From positions 581,494 through 645,493 of the forward strand of contig NZ_MLJI01000003.1 in the NCBI RefSeq assembly GCF_002095535.1: DNA of 64,000 nucleotides, written 5' to 3'. Under the pieces are notes generated by a model. The model made no database searches. It saw only the letters and a program-made list of their open reading frames with translations, and had not been told where the DNA came from. Of this stretch, positions 56,137 to 64,000 are shown in pieces. Made by a program: the position numbers and the translations under genes. How positions within the stretch are numbered: the stretch's first letter is position 1; each line of letters opens with the position of its first letter. The DNA is from Pantoea cypripedii. Its GTDB lineage: Bacteria > Pseudomonadota > Gammaproteobacteria > Enterobacterales > Enterobacteriaceae.

Positions 56137-56349
56137 TTAAGGGCCATTATTATCACTTATGGCCGGTAATTCATCTGCGGATTTGTCTTTCCACTTATCG
56201 CCGGAATTTGAGCAGTTTGAATCATGATTCTGCCCGATTTGCAGACAGACTTCAGAAGAGTAATTCCCGTAAATCGGGGAGTTGTTCTGACAACCTCCTG
56301 TAAGTAATACCATGGATGCAGCAATCGCTAAAAACAAAGTGGGTTTCAT
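56137..56349 (-). CDS. Small putative lipoprotein
   Basis: 70 residues with a signal ending in VLLTGGC (Cys20), an acceptable lipobox, and a short Asn/Ser/Asp-rich mature part with two further Cys residues (EVCLQIG, SNCSNSG). The family is not recognised. It is divergent from the bacteriocin gene and so is not its lysis gene by position, although lysis proteins are also small lipoproteins. The upstream gap 56350-56580 is AT-rich; I found no LexA box there. Confidence 0.6.
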   Translation of the reverse strand: MKPTLFLAIAASMVLLTGGCQNNSPIYGNYSSEVCLQIGQNHDSNCSNSGDKWKDKSADELPAISDNNGP

Positions 56350-56580
56350 ATCACACCTGGCCTGTGTATTCAGGTTAACGGGAAGAAAAATGATAGGTGT
56401 GATCGGCGCTAATAACGAATTATCTTTGCCGGGGTTTAATTAACTTGATGCGATTGATTTATTAATGTCCCGATAATGAGTTTTTTGTGTTGTGTCCCTG
56501 GTGTAATAAAGTGACTATTTTAAAAATCTATTTATTTTAGTGACAAGGGCTATTGGTCATATAATCCTGGTACACCTGAG

Positions 56581-57654
56581 ATGATTATGGTCAATGGTGA
56601 ACAACGCATTCAAATAACCGGTGGCTGGAGTTGGGTCAGTGATGATCATCTTCACTGGTCCGACGGTAATGAAGGCGGCAGTAGTAATGACAATTTGCGC
56701 ACCAATGTCACAGCAAAAGTCCCTTCCGGTTATCGTGCTGCGGTCGATGGTTATATCTATATGATATCCGTGGACGGTAATGACGATATCGTCAACGTCA
56801 GTCTCTATTCTCGTCCACTGAATTCCAGCCGACAGGAATGGATGAAAGGAGAATCCGCACGTCAGGAACAGGCTAAAGCGCTGGCTCAGGAACAGATTAA
56901 CCTGAAGAAAGCTATGGAAGCGGAAGCTGCGCGTAAAGCAGCAGAAGCAGCCGCTGCGGCTGAGGCACAGCGGCAGGCCGAAGAGGAGGAAAGACGTCGT
57001 CAGGCTGAGTGGGATGCCGCACATCCCGTCGAAGCTGCGCAGCGGGATGTTAACAACGCATCAGCCGCCGCAACCGCCGCCAGCAACCAAATCAACGCTG
57101 ATAATGCGCAGATCAACAGCAACAATGCGGAGATCAACGCGCGTCAGCCCAGATTGGATCAGCTGAATGGCGAAATTGCCCAGTTGCGTGAGGTCTGGGC
57201 CTCAATGATGAAGGCGGGTGATACGGCTCGCGCGAACCAGTTCCATAGAGCGCAGATTGATCCGCGACTCAACGAAAGGGAGCCGCTGCAAAGTGCTGTG
57301 GAGTCCTTTCAGGCGCAAAATAACGCGTTAAGTCAGGATGTTGCCAACCAGACGGCAACGCTTAACAGCGCTAATCAACAGTGCAGGAGGCGGAAAGCCG
57401 TTTGCAACAGGCACAGGCTGATGCGGAAGCTAAGCGCCAGGCAGAACTCGCCCGGCAGGCTGCCGAGGAAGCGCGTGTGCAGGCCGAGCGCGAGGCGGCA
57501 GAACGTGCCAGAGCCGAAGCGGAGGCACGAGCACAAGCAGAGGCCGAAGCAGCCTCTAAAGCAGCGGCGCTTGAAGCCGCACGCTCTAAACTCGAAGAAC
57601 CCAATGTTTTTGGTTTTGCTGGATTTCCAGCGGCGGCTGCGGCTGCCCCCCTGA
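56581..57654 (+). pseudogene. DNase bacteriocin, 5' part up to frameshift (real coding to about 57380)
   Basis: The frame from ATG 56581 encodes an N-terminal region of about 95 residues with no clear match, then a long Ala/Glu/Gln-rich coiled-coil (about 95-265) like the receptor-binding stalk of colicins. After about residue 265 the frame turns into an Arg-rich shadow sequence (CRRRKAVCNRH), while the coiled-coil continues in the next frame. One base appears to be missing between 57374 and 57385. Restoring it gives one protein of about 716 residues, normal for S-type pyocins. Either a real inactivating mutation or a sequencing error. Confidence 0.78.
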
Positions 57655-58727
57655 CATTTGCTGAAACTGGATTGGGTGGTTACGCGCTCGGTGAGGCAGC
57701 TGCCGCCGCTGCCTGGGGCACTGTCCGGGCGGTTCTCGCGGATTTGCTCGGTACAGCCCTGGCCGGGAGTGGTGTGGGTGCGCTTATTGCCTCAGTGACC
57801 TATATTCCGGGCGAGGGCAGCGACCAGGTGCCAGGCCGTGACGATATCAATATGTTCCTGTCGGCAATGCCCGGTGAGGCCATTAACCTGCCTGCAGAGC
57901 ATGAGTTGCTGGCTGCCGCTGCGGCAGATGGTTCGGTTGAGATGTCAGTGCGCGGGCGCGTTTACTTTAGCGATGGCCTGCTAAAAACCTATCTGGTCCG
58001 CACGATCAATCCGAGTCGGGTACGAGTGTTGAGCGCGACGGTGGATGCGGTGACGGGGTTGTATAGCGTCACGATTCCGGCGGAGAGCGGGCTGCCTTCG
58101 CGTACCATTCTGGTCTCGCCAGAAGGTGCACCGGGATATCAGGGATTGCCGCCACTGGCTACGCCCGTACACAACGAAGCGGTGCCCGAGAATACCGGCA
58201 ACACCGATTCTGGCGTGGCTAGCCCTGCGGTGGAGAGTTTTCCGCAGGCCGATGACCTGGATTTTCGCGACGCTATACTTATCTTCCCGGCGGATTCCGG
58301 GTTGGATCCTGCCTACGTCATGCTGCAAAGCGGCCGGGACCTGCCGGGTAAAGTCACAGGAACCGGGGCTGATGTGGAGGGAACATGGTTAGCTGGGGCG
58401 AGTGAGGGCTTAGGCTCCCCGGTACCAACTCGTATCGCTGATCGGCTGCGCGACCGCGAATTTAGTAGTTTTGATGCGTTTCGTAAGGCGTTTTGGCAGG
58501 AGGTGGCAGCGGATCCGGAGCTGGCAGCGCAGTTTAAGACCAGCAATTTGGGGCGAATGAGAAAAGGACTATCTCCTCGTGTTATTGATGTAGAGCGGTC
58601 AGGTAAACGAGCTTCGTCTGAGTTACATCATATTGACCTGATATCAGAAGGCGGAGAGGTCTATAACATAGATAATATCCGAGTTGTTACACCCAAGCAG
58701 CATGTTGGAATTCACTCAGAAAAATAA
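57381..58727 (+). pseudogene. DNase bacteriocin, 3' part: pyocin S domain and HNH nuclease
   Basis: Continues the coiled-coil (VQEAESRLQQAQADAEAKRQ), then a Gly/Ala-rich membrane-active stretch (about 57600-57800) and a pyocin S-type translocation domain (about 57830-58300). The end is a colicin E7/E9-type nuclease: ELHHIDLISEGGEVY, NIDNIRVVTPKQHVGIH, with the His residues of the HNH/beta-beta-alpha-metal site all present. The toxin domain looks intact; without the 5' part it would not be exported or imported. The only start in this frame is GTG 57381 with no ribosome site. Confidence 0.82.
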
Positions 58728-58736
58728 GGGATATTC

Positions 58737-58985
58737 ATGGAACGCAAGGCGAAGTTAGAAGAATATACGGAATCCGAGTTTCTTAATTTAATTGAAGAAA
58801 TTTTCTCAGCAGAAGGAGGAGAGGAGTATCAGGATGCTCTAATTGATCATGTATGTGAAACTTCAGAATATCCCAACTGCAATGATCTTATTTTCTGGAG
58901 TGATGATGACTTGACCCCAAAAGGAATTGTTGACGAAATAAAATCATGGCGTGCAGCGAATAATAAGCCAGGATTTAAATCCTGA
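58737..58985 (+). CDS. Colicin DNase immunity protein (Im7/Im9 family)
   Basis: 82 residues, acidic, starting nine bases after the bacteriocin stop. It follows Im9 closely in layout: YTESEFLNLIEEIFSAE, a helix III region SEYPNCNDLIFW in place of the usual EHPSGSDLIYY, then GIVDEIKSWRAANNKPGFK. Helix III and its Tyr pair make the main DNase contact; here the pair reads Phe-Trp. The gene is intact, so protection could remain even if the toxin is broken. Confidence 0.92.
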   Translation: MERKAKLEEYTESEFLNLIEEIFSAEGGEEYQDALIDHVCETSEYPNCNDLIFWSDDDLTPKGIVDEIKSWRAANNKPGFKS

Positions 58986-59018
58986 CTTGTAAATTAATTC
59001 GCTAAAACCTCGGAAGGT

Positions 59019-59054
59019 ATGGCCGGAATGTAACGTGCATCCGGCCATTTTAAT
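59019..59054. terminator. Terminator after the immunity gene
   Basis: ATGGCCGGA and TCCGGCCAT form a 9-base-pair stem followed by TTTTAATT on the plus strand. It lies between the immunity gene and the convergent MFS gene and may serve both. Confidence 0.7.
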
Positions 59055-59086
59055 TCCAGCCATTTCTCTGGTGATCAGATCGCGAA

Positions 59087-60289
59087 TCACTGGCTGGTTG
59101 TCAACTCTCTGCTCGCTGCCGGGAAACCATGATTTCCGGCACGCATCGCGATGATAAACGCCGCCAGCAATAAAACGATCAACGCCCAGGGAAAGGATCG
59201 GGTACCGACATGTTCCAGCAATAATCCCCCCACCAGACCACCCAGCGCGATAGCGCCGTTCCAGGTCACCACGTTCATAGAAAGCGCGACATCAGCGTGT
59301 TCACCCGCCGCGTCTGCCAGTGCCGTTTGCAACAGGGTCGCCGCGCCGCCAAACGTCAGGCCCCAGACGCCGATCCCGACCAGCATCACCGCCGGGGATG
59401 CGGCACCGATGGCAAACACCAACGCCACCGCGGCAAACACCGCCAGGGACAGCAACACGGCATTGCGCAGGTGGCTGTCGATAATCCGGCCAGTAATATA
59501 AATCCCGCCCAGTGCCGCCAGGCCAAATATCAGCAGGACCACGTCAACCCTCGGAACAAGACCCGCAGGCGTGATAAACGGGGCGATATAGGTATAAAGA
59601 ATGTTGTGCGCCAGCATCCATGTGAGAACCACGCCCAGCACCGAACGGACTCCCGGAATCAACAACACCGCACCGATAGGCATTTTTTGCGTGGCTGAGC
59701 TGCCCGGATAATCCGGCACTGCCAGCAGAATCCAGCCAATCAGCAGCACAGACAGCCCCGACATCACCGCAAATGTCAGACGCCATCCTAAAAACGCCCC
59801 CATCCAGGTGCCTGCCGGTACGCCCAGCGACAGCGCAATCGGCGTGCCGACCATCGCCAGCGCTAAAGCCCGTCCCTGCATCGATGGCACCACCATTTTG
59901 CGAGCATAACCGGCGAGCAGGCTCCAGGCGAGTCCGGCGGATGCCCCGGCAAGGAAACGGGCAATCATGATCACCGCAATGCTGCCAGAGATGGCGGTCA
60001 GCGTATTAAAAAGCAAAAACCCTCCGACGGTGCTGAGCAACACCAGACGACGTGACCAGGTGCGGGTCACGATAGTCAGCGGGATGGCTGCCAGCAGGGA
60101 ACCGGCCGCGTATGCGGTAACCATCTGCCCGGCGAGCGAGGGGGAGATATGCAGTCCTCTGCTTATTTCCGGCAGCAGCCCGGCAGGGATGGTTTCGGTC
60201 AGAATACAGATAAAACCCGTCATGGCCAGCGCCAGCAGGGCAAGGATGGGCAGGTGCTGAGCCGGTTCAGCCCGATGGTTTTTCTTCAT
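59087..60289 (-). CDS. MFS drug/sugar efflux transporter (AraJ-like)
   Basis: 400 residues and 12 membrane segments, DHA1-type. The start LALAMTGFICILTETIPAGLLPEI and motif C-like GLAWSLLAGYARKMV are typical of the AraJ/YdhP group of exporters. It is divergent from a TetR gene whose twin operators lie in the shared promoter, a classic inducible-efflux layout. The exported compound is unknown. Confidence 0.88.
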   Translation of the reverse strand: MKKNHRAEPAQHLPILALLALAMTGFICILTETIPAGLLPEISRGLHISPSLAGQMVTAYAAGSLLAAIPLTIVTRTWSRRLVLLSTVGGFLLFNTLTAISGSIAVIMIARFLAGASAGLAWSLLAGYARKMVVPSMQGRALALAMVGTPIALSLGVPAGTWMGAFLGWRLTFAVMSGLSVLLIGWILLAVPDYPGSSATQKMPIGAVLLIPGVRSVLGVVLTWMLAHNILYTYIAPFITPAGLVPRVDVVLLIFGLAALGGIYITGRIIDSHLRNAVLLSLAVFAAVALVFAIGAASPAVMLVGIGVWGLTFGGAATLLQTALADAAGEHADVALSMNVVTWNGAIALGGLVGGLLLEHVGTRSFPWALIVLLLAAFIIAMRAGNHGFPAASRELTTSQ

Positions 60290-60316
60290 AAAAACAGCCT
60301 TAGCGGTGATTAATTA

Positions 60317-60336
60317 ATGTATCGATCGGTATGTAT
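60317..60336. promoter_or_regulatory. Candidate TetR-type operator 1
   Basis: ATGTATCGATCGGTATGTAT, 28 bases before the MFS start. It matches operator 2 at 18 of 20 bases. Confidence 0.7.
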
Positions 60337-60370
60337 ATTGGAATGGGGTTGCGGCGATTGTCAATAAATT

Positions 60371-60390
60371 ATGTATCGATTAGTATGTAT
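60371..60390. promoter_or_regulatory. Candidate TetR-type operator 2
   Basis: ATGTATCGATTAGTATGTAT, 18 bases before the tetR start and 54 bases from operator 1. Direct repeat, so two repressor dimers could bind on similar faces. Confidence 0.7.
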
Positions 60391-60407
60391 GTCGTGGAGG
60401 AGAGAAG

Positions 60408-61016
60408 ATGAGAACAGGCCGACCAAGACAGTTTGACCGCGATGAAGCGGTGATTCATGCCATGCACTTATTCTGGGAAAATGGTTATGAGTCCACCTCG
60501 CTCGCCCAGCTCAAGGCAGCAATTGGCAAGGGGATTACTGCGCCCAGTTTTTATGCTGCCTTTGGTTCCAAAGAGGCGCTTTTTCAGGAAGCGGTGAGCT
60601 GCTATCTGCGCACCCATGCGCAGGTCACGGAATCTTTATGGGATGCGGAATTACCGCCGCGTCAGGCACTGGAAACGGCGTTATTTAACTCCGCCCGCAT
60701 GCAGTATGAACCCGGTCATCCGCGTGGATGCATGGTGGCATTGGGCGTGATGTCCTCATGTTCGGAGGAAAACCGTCATCTGCTGCAACCGCTGAAGGAT
60801 TCACGGCAACGTACCAGTGCAGGGGTAAAAAATTGTGTTCAGCGCGGGATACGTGCGGGCGAGCTGAGGGATGATGAGGCGACGCTGGCGCTGGCAGTAA
60901 GTTTCAATAGCTTTCTGCTGGGGATATCGACATTGGCGCGCGATGATGTTCCGCTGGCTGAAACGGAACGGGCCATCGCGCAGATGATGAAACTGTGGGA
61001 TGCGGCCCGCATCTGA
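60408..61016 (+). CDS. TetR-family transcriptional repressor
   Basis: 202 residues. N-terminal TetR HTH (AVIHAMHLFWENGYESTSLAQL, then TAPSFYAAFGSKEALFQEAV), followed by a helical ligand domain. Strong GGAGG site upstream. It is divergent from the MFS exporter and probably represses it and itself through the two 20-base repeats between them. Confidence 0.92.
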   Translation: MRTGRPRQFDRDEAVIHAMHLFWENGYESTSLAQLKAAIGKGITAPSFYAAFGSKEALFQEAVSCYLRTHAQVTESLWDAELPPRQALETALFNSARMQYEPGHPRGCMVALGVMSSCSEENRHLLQPLKDSRQRTSAGVKNCVQRGIRAGELRDDEATLALAVSFNSFLLGISTLARDDVPLAETERAIAQMMKLWDAARI

Positions 61017-61027
61017 CGCAACATAAT

Positions 61028-61055
61028 GCCTGCCCGTTTCAGGTAACGGACAGGC
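61028..61055. terminator. Hairpin between tetR and tautomerase genes
   Basis: GCCTGCCCGTT and AACGGACAGGC pair with one mismatch around a short loop, between convergent genes. No T-run. Confidence 0.5.
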
Positions 61056-61068
61056 AGCTCAGCGTCAG

Positions 61069-61254
61069 TTAGCGCTCATCAAAGGGGATGCCGCCCTTCG
61101 ATTTGTTTTGCAACGGGGTTTCCACAATCGAAACCACCACTGCGTTTTTGTCGATTTCAAAAGATTCCGACACGGCAGTGGTGATGGCTTTCAGCAGTTT
61201 CTTCTTCTGCTCAACAGAACGGCCTTCCGCGGCATAAACGACAACTTCTGGCAT
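61069..61254 (-). CDS. 4-oxalocrotonate tautomerase-family protein
   Basis: 61 residues starting MPEVVVYAAEGRS, so Pro is exposed after Met removal as the catalytic base; 4-OT enzymes are 60-63 residues. The ATG at 61254 has AGGAG upstream and is chosen over ATG 61287, which would bury the Pro. It likely tautomerises an enol acid; no aromatic ring-cleavage operon is next to it, so its partner is unknown. Confidence 0.88.
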   Translation of the reverse strand: MPEVVVYAAEGRSVEQKKKLLKAITTAVSESFEIDKNAVVVSIVETPLQNKSKGGIPFDER

Positions 61255-61343
61255 AACGTCTTCTCCTGTAAGGGTAATTTCCGTCATTCAGCATACTCCT
61301 GACATGGGCAGAAAGACGTAGCTAATTGTTGCTTTCTGTACCT

Positions 61344-62567
61344 TTATGCTTCCACCGGGTCACGCTCGAACCATTCCGGTACCGGATCGGGTAATTTCAC
61401 CCAGTTTGCCGGGCCTTCAGCCATCTCTGCTGGCGTCAGCAGGGCATGATCCAGCGCGCTCCGCACCTGGTCTTCATCCATCTCAATACCGATAAACACC
61501 AGTTCCTGGCGTGCATCGCCGATGCCTTCCTGCCAGTGCTGGGCAATAAACGCCAGTGATTCGCTATCCTGCGGCCAGCGTTCGCGCGGGATGCTGGCCC
61601 ACCAGTGACCGGCATAGCCCTGGCGCGCCACGGCTCCGGCCTGCGACCACATCGCCGCATATTCCGGTCGGCTGGCGAGCCAGAAGTAACCTTTCGAGCG
61701 GATCACCCCGTCCAGCTGGTGGTTTACGGCATGCCAGAAGCGTTCTGGATGGAAGGGGCGGCGTGCACGATAGACAAAACTGCGGATGCCATATTCTTCG
61801 GTTTCGGGTTGATGTTCGCCGCGTAATTCCTGTAACCAGCCGGGGGCCTGCGAAGCGGCATCAAAATCAAAGCGGCCGGTTTCCAGCACTTCACTCAGTG
61901 GCACCTGACCAAACCGGGAAAACACAATGTGTGCGCGGGGATTAAGGGATTGCAGCATGGCAAACAGCGTTTGCTGATCGTCCGCGTCGATTAAATCGGT
62001 TTTATTCACCACCAGCACATCACAAAACTCGATCTGATCAACCAGTAAATCGACGACCGAGCGTTCATCAGCCTCACCCAGTGATTCGCCGCGTGCCTGT
62101 AGCGAATCGGTTGAGCGGTAGTCGCGCAGGAAATTAAATCCATCCACCACGGTGACCATGGTATCGAGCCGGGCAAAACGTGACAGGCTCTGGCCGTCTT
62201 CATCCTCAAAGGTGAAGGTTTCTGCCACCGGCAGCGGTTCGGAAATACCGGTGGATTCGATCACCAGCTGGTCGAAACGACCTTCCTGGGCCAGACGTTT
62301 CACTTCCAGCAGCAAATCTTCACGCAGCGTGCAGCATATGCAGCCATTACTCATTTCCACCAGCTTCTCATCGGTGCGTGACAGCTCCGCACCACCGTCA
62401 CGCACCAGCGCAGCATCAATGTTCACCTCTGACATATCATTGACGATCACCGCGACGCGGCGGCCTTCCCGGTTGTTGAGAATATGGTTGAGCAGCGTGG
62501 TTTTACCCGCGCCAAGAAAACCAGAAAGAACGGTAACGGGGAGACGTGAGTCTGAATCGAGCGGCAT
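61344..62567 (-). CDS. COG0523 zinc-regulated GTPase metallochaperone (ZagA/ZigA-like)
   Basis: 407 residues. G1 loop [16 protein letters not shown], metal site Cys76-x-Cys78-Cys79 in [12 protein letters not shown]4 NKTD, and a C-terminal CobW_C domain (about 270-390). Proteins of this group hydrolyse GTP to hand zinc to client enzymes under zinc lack. A Zur-type box directly upstream supports the zinc role over cobalamin synthesis. No client gene of the Zur regulon is next to it. Confidence 0.9.
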   Translation of the reverse strand: MPLDSDSRLPVTVLSGFLGAGKTTLLNHILNNREGRRVAVIVNDMSEVNIDAALVRDGGAELSRTDEKLVEMSNGCICCTLREDLLLEVKRLAQEGRFDQLVIESTGISEPLPVAETFTFEDEDGQSLSRFARLDTMVTVVDGFNFLRDYRSTDSLQARGESLGEADERSVVDLLVDQIEFCDVLVVNKTDLIDADDQQTLFAMLQSLNPRAHIVFSRFGQVPLSEVLETGRFDFDAASQAPGWLQELRGEHQPETEEYGIRSFVYRARRPFHPERFWHAVNHQLDGVIRSKGYFWLASRPEYAAMWSQAGAVARQGYAGHWWASIPRERWPQDSESLAFIAQHWQEGIGDARQELVFIGIEMDEDQVRSALDHALLTPAEMAEGPANWVKLPDPVPEWFERDPVEA

Positions 62568-62591
62568 AGCATTTCCTCTGAATCATGTATT

Positions 62592-62612
62592 GATATGTTA
62601 TAACATAACAAT
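62592..62612 (-). promoter_or_regulatory. Candidate Zur box
   Basis: GATATGTTATAACATAACAA lies 24 bases before the GTPase start and contains the palindrome TGTTATAACA, matching the core of enterobacterial Zur sites. Zinc-dependent repression is expected. Confidence 0.72.
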
Positions 62613-62668
62613 AATAACCCAGAGATGACAAGGGAGATTGTTCGGCGGGACAAAAGGGAAGGGGTAGA

Positions 62669-62688
62669 CGCCGGGCGATGACCCGGCG
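62669..62688 (-). terminator. Hairpin after the GntR gene
   Basis: CGCCGGG and CCCGGCG with a 6-base loop, 10 bases after the GntR stop. GC-rich, no T-run; weak evidence for termination. Confidence 0.4.
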
Positions 62689-62697
62689 GCGAGGGGT

Positions 62698-63333
62698 TTA
62701 GAGTAAACCCCAGTAGGCACCAAATTCCGGCAGGATATGACCCTGTAAAGCCACCAGCGCACTGTCGTAATCGTTGTTGCGCAGGGCGGTCACAATGGTG
62801 ACGTGCTGATTCCAGGAGCGATGCATATGCTCATCATTGCTGCCGAGATAATTACGGATGGTCGCCATGCGCGATGAAATCAGCGTGTAGGCCTGCTCCA
62901 GATAAGGGTTCTGGCACCAGGTAAACAGCGCCTGATGGAACAGGTTATCCAGCCGGATATATTCCACAGTGGAGCCGTTGTTAATGCAGAATTCCATGTT
63001 ATCGAGAATCGCCGAAATCTCCTGCACCAGCTGCTTCGGATTCTTTTTCAGCGCCAGCTCCATCGCCTTTGATTCGACATAAAAGCGAAATTCCAGCAAA
63101 TCCTTAAATTCCAAATCGTTGAGGCTAAACACAAAGGTGCCGCTCTTCGGTTTAATCTGCACCAGACCTTCGCTCTGCAAACGTCGTAAGGCATCACGGA
63201 CCGGGGCTTTGCTTGCCGCTAAGCGGGTGGCGAGGGCCGATTCTGAAAGCTTACCGCCCATTGGCAGCGAGCCATTAACGATCATGTCCTTGATTCGTTT
63301 GTACACCACATCTTTCAGAAGATCCTGCGCCAT
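62698..63333 (-). CDS. GntR-family regulator, FadR/FCD subgroup
   Basis: 211 residues. Winged helix at about residues 8-70 (LSESALATRLAASKAPVRDAL, split at the turn) and an all-helical FCD domain with metal/ligand His residues (LDNLFHQALF, HVTIVTAL, LQGHI). FCD regulators usually control sugar-acid or organic-acid genes. No such operon is visible in the window; a target may lie to the right, beyond the SGNH gene. Confidence 0.88.
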   Translation of the reverse strand: MAQDLLKDVVYKRIKDMIVNGSLPMGGKLSESALATRLAASKAPVRDALRRLQSEGLVQIKPKSGTFVFSLNDLEFKDLLEFRFYVESKAMELALKKNPKQLVQEISAILDNMEFCINNGSTVEYIRLDNLFHQALFTWCQNPYLEQAYTLISSRMATIRNYLGSNDEHMHRSWNQHVTIVTALRNNDYDSALVALQGHILPEFGAYWGLL

Positions 63334-63428
63334 AGTTTTACTGTCTGCTCCACTACTAATCGGAGCAGTATGTATACCAGAAATGAAGCCATTCGGACAT
63401 GAGGTAAATCCCGCTCTGCGCAGCCAGA

Positions 63429-64000
63429 TTAACGCTTAACCATCTGCTCGCTATCGGCATTATGCCGTTGTCCGGCGGCCGCTAACTCAGGACCATAATT
63501 TGCCACCAGCACTGAGAACGTTTCCTGTGCCTTGATGCGATACAGTTCCTCTGAGGGGTGAATACAGTCTGGCGACAGTAACGATTGCCAGTCTTTCATC
63601 TGCAAAATACGTTGATACTGCCTGACCAGCGGCACAGATTCCGCGCGAGCCACCGCATCAAGTTTGCTGACATAAGGGGCGATATGCCATTTCTCTCCGC
63701 CGCCACAAATCGGATGGGGTTCCTGAAGAATCACTTCTTTTCCTGCTGCGCGGGCAATATTCACTAATTGCGTCATTACCGCCGTGTATTTATCCGGGCT
63801 GACACGATAATCCGGCTCAATATCCCGAAAATGAAAATGGCGCGCATCGTTAGTCGCAAAATTCAGCAAAATGATCCGGGCAGGGGATTTTTTCCATTTC
63901 CTCACGCCAGCTTTTATTGTTTTTGTAGAAATACTTTCCATTTAACAGGTCCATCGCCTGGGATGACGAAGCACCTTTATTGACCACAGAAATACCATCA
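63429..64000 (-). pseudogene. SGNH/GDSL-type hydrolase, frameshifted and cut by window edge
   Basis: The right edge begins inside the gene: one frame reads ISVVNKGASSSQAMDLLNG and KNNKSWREEMEK, then the coding sense moves to another frame at a run of six A residues on the minus strand (63888-63893) and continues SPARIILLNFATNDARH. SGNH blocks are visible: NFATND for the Asn block and DCIHPSEELYR for the catalytic Asp/His pair. One A fewer would join the frames. The N-terminal block with the Ser nucleophile lies outside the window. Could be a real mutation or a homopolymer error. Confidence 0.75.

Noticed and set aside
56350..56580. LexA/SOS box before the bacteriocin
   Set aside because: No CTGT-N8-ACAG match was found; CTGTGTATTCAGG near 56363 fits only one half.
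57374..57400. Programmed -1 frameshift in the bacteriocin, helped by AGGAGG at 57385
   Set aside because: There is no slippery heptamer, and the Shine-Dalgarno-like run lies at the shift point instead of about 10 bases before it. A lost base or sequencing error is simpler.
61344..62567. CobW as a cobalamin synthesis gene
   Set aside because: No cob genes or cobalamin riboswitch are nearby, and the upstream site is Zur-like, which favours a zinc role.

Overview
The window looks like part of a large plasmid of a plant- or soil-associated member of Enterobacterales. Erwiniaceae, probably Pantoea, is my best inference. The evidence is enterobacterial gene content (yegTUVW, sad, ybiU, yciT, ygeA and ssuA homologues) around a complete P1/RepFIB-like replicon with parA, parB, a parS region and repA. 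No rRNA, tRNA or CRISPR was seen.

Layout. 1-14.7 kb: a run of small metabolic units, each beside its own regulator: NCS1 permease + amidase; LysR + PRISE-type reductase; LysR + M20 peptidase + YfcC carrier; YbiU + YciT-like regulator; old yellow enzyme; MocR + DMT exporter; and an orphan iron-type binding protein behind a Fur-like box. 14.8-20.7 kb: an IclR-controlled operon of RidA protein, four-part amino-acid ABC importer and a D-serine dehydratase-like PLP enzyme, which fits uptake and deamination of a D- or hydroxy-amino acid. 20.7-28.8 kb: dehydrogenases and reductases, an Asp/Glu racemase coupled to a FUSC exporter, and an orphan SsuA. 28.9-32 kb: a scar made of palindromic repeats, an IS110-family element with a structured 5' leader (possible bridge RNA), a decayed monooxygenase fragment and a FAD/NAD(P) protein.

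32-37.9 kb is the plasmid core: parS boxes, parB, parA, a 1.8-kb field of about 32 iterons, repA, and an origin with five phased iterons, six GATC sites and two DnaA-like boxes, in the same order as the P1 origin. Two lone iteron matches lie at 27.8 and 54.9 kb.

38-51.8 kb: sad, then a full aerobic nicotinate pathway in two divergent arms. The leftward arm is nicX, nicR, nicA, nicB and an XdhC-like gene; the rightward arm is nicC, nicD, nicE, nicF and nicT. A MocA-like cytidylyltransferase converges on the XdhC gene. NicAB hydroxylates nicotinate, NicC gives 2,5-dihydroxypyridine, NicX opens the ring, NicD removes formate, NicF removes ammonia and NicE isomerises maleate to fumarate. NicT is the likely importer. 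Two near-identical 20-bp boxes in the shared promoter are candidate NicR operators.

52-56 kb: the yegTUVW set (nucleoside-type transporter, ADP-ribosylglycohydrolase, sugar kinase, GntR regulator). 56-59 kb: a DNase bacteriocin split by a one-base frameshift, followed by an intact immunity gene. 59-64 kb: a TetR-controlled MFS exporter, a 4-oxalocrotonate tautomerase, a Zur-box COG0523 GTPase, a GntR regulator and a frameshifted SGNH hydrolase running off the edge.
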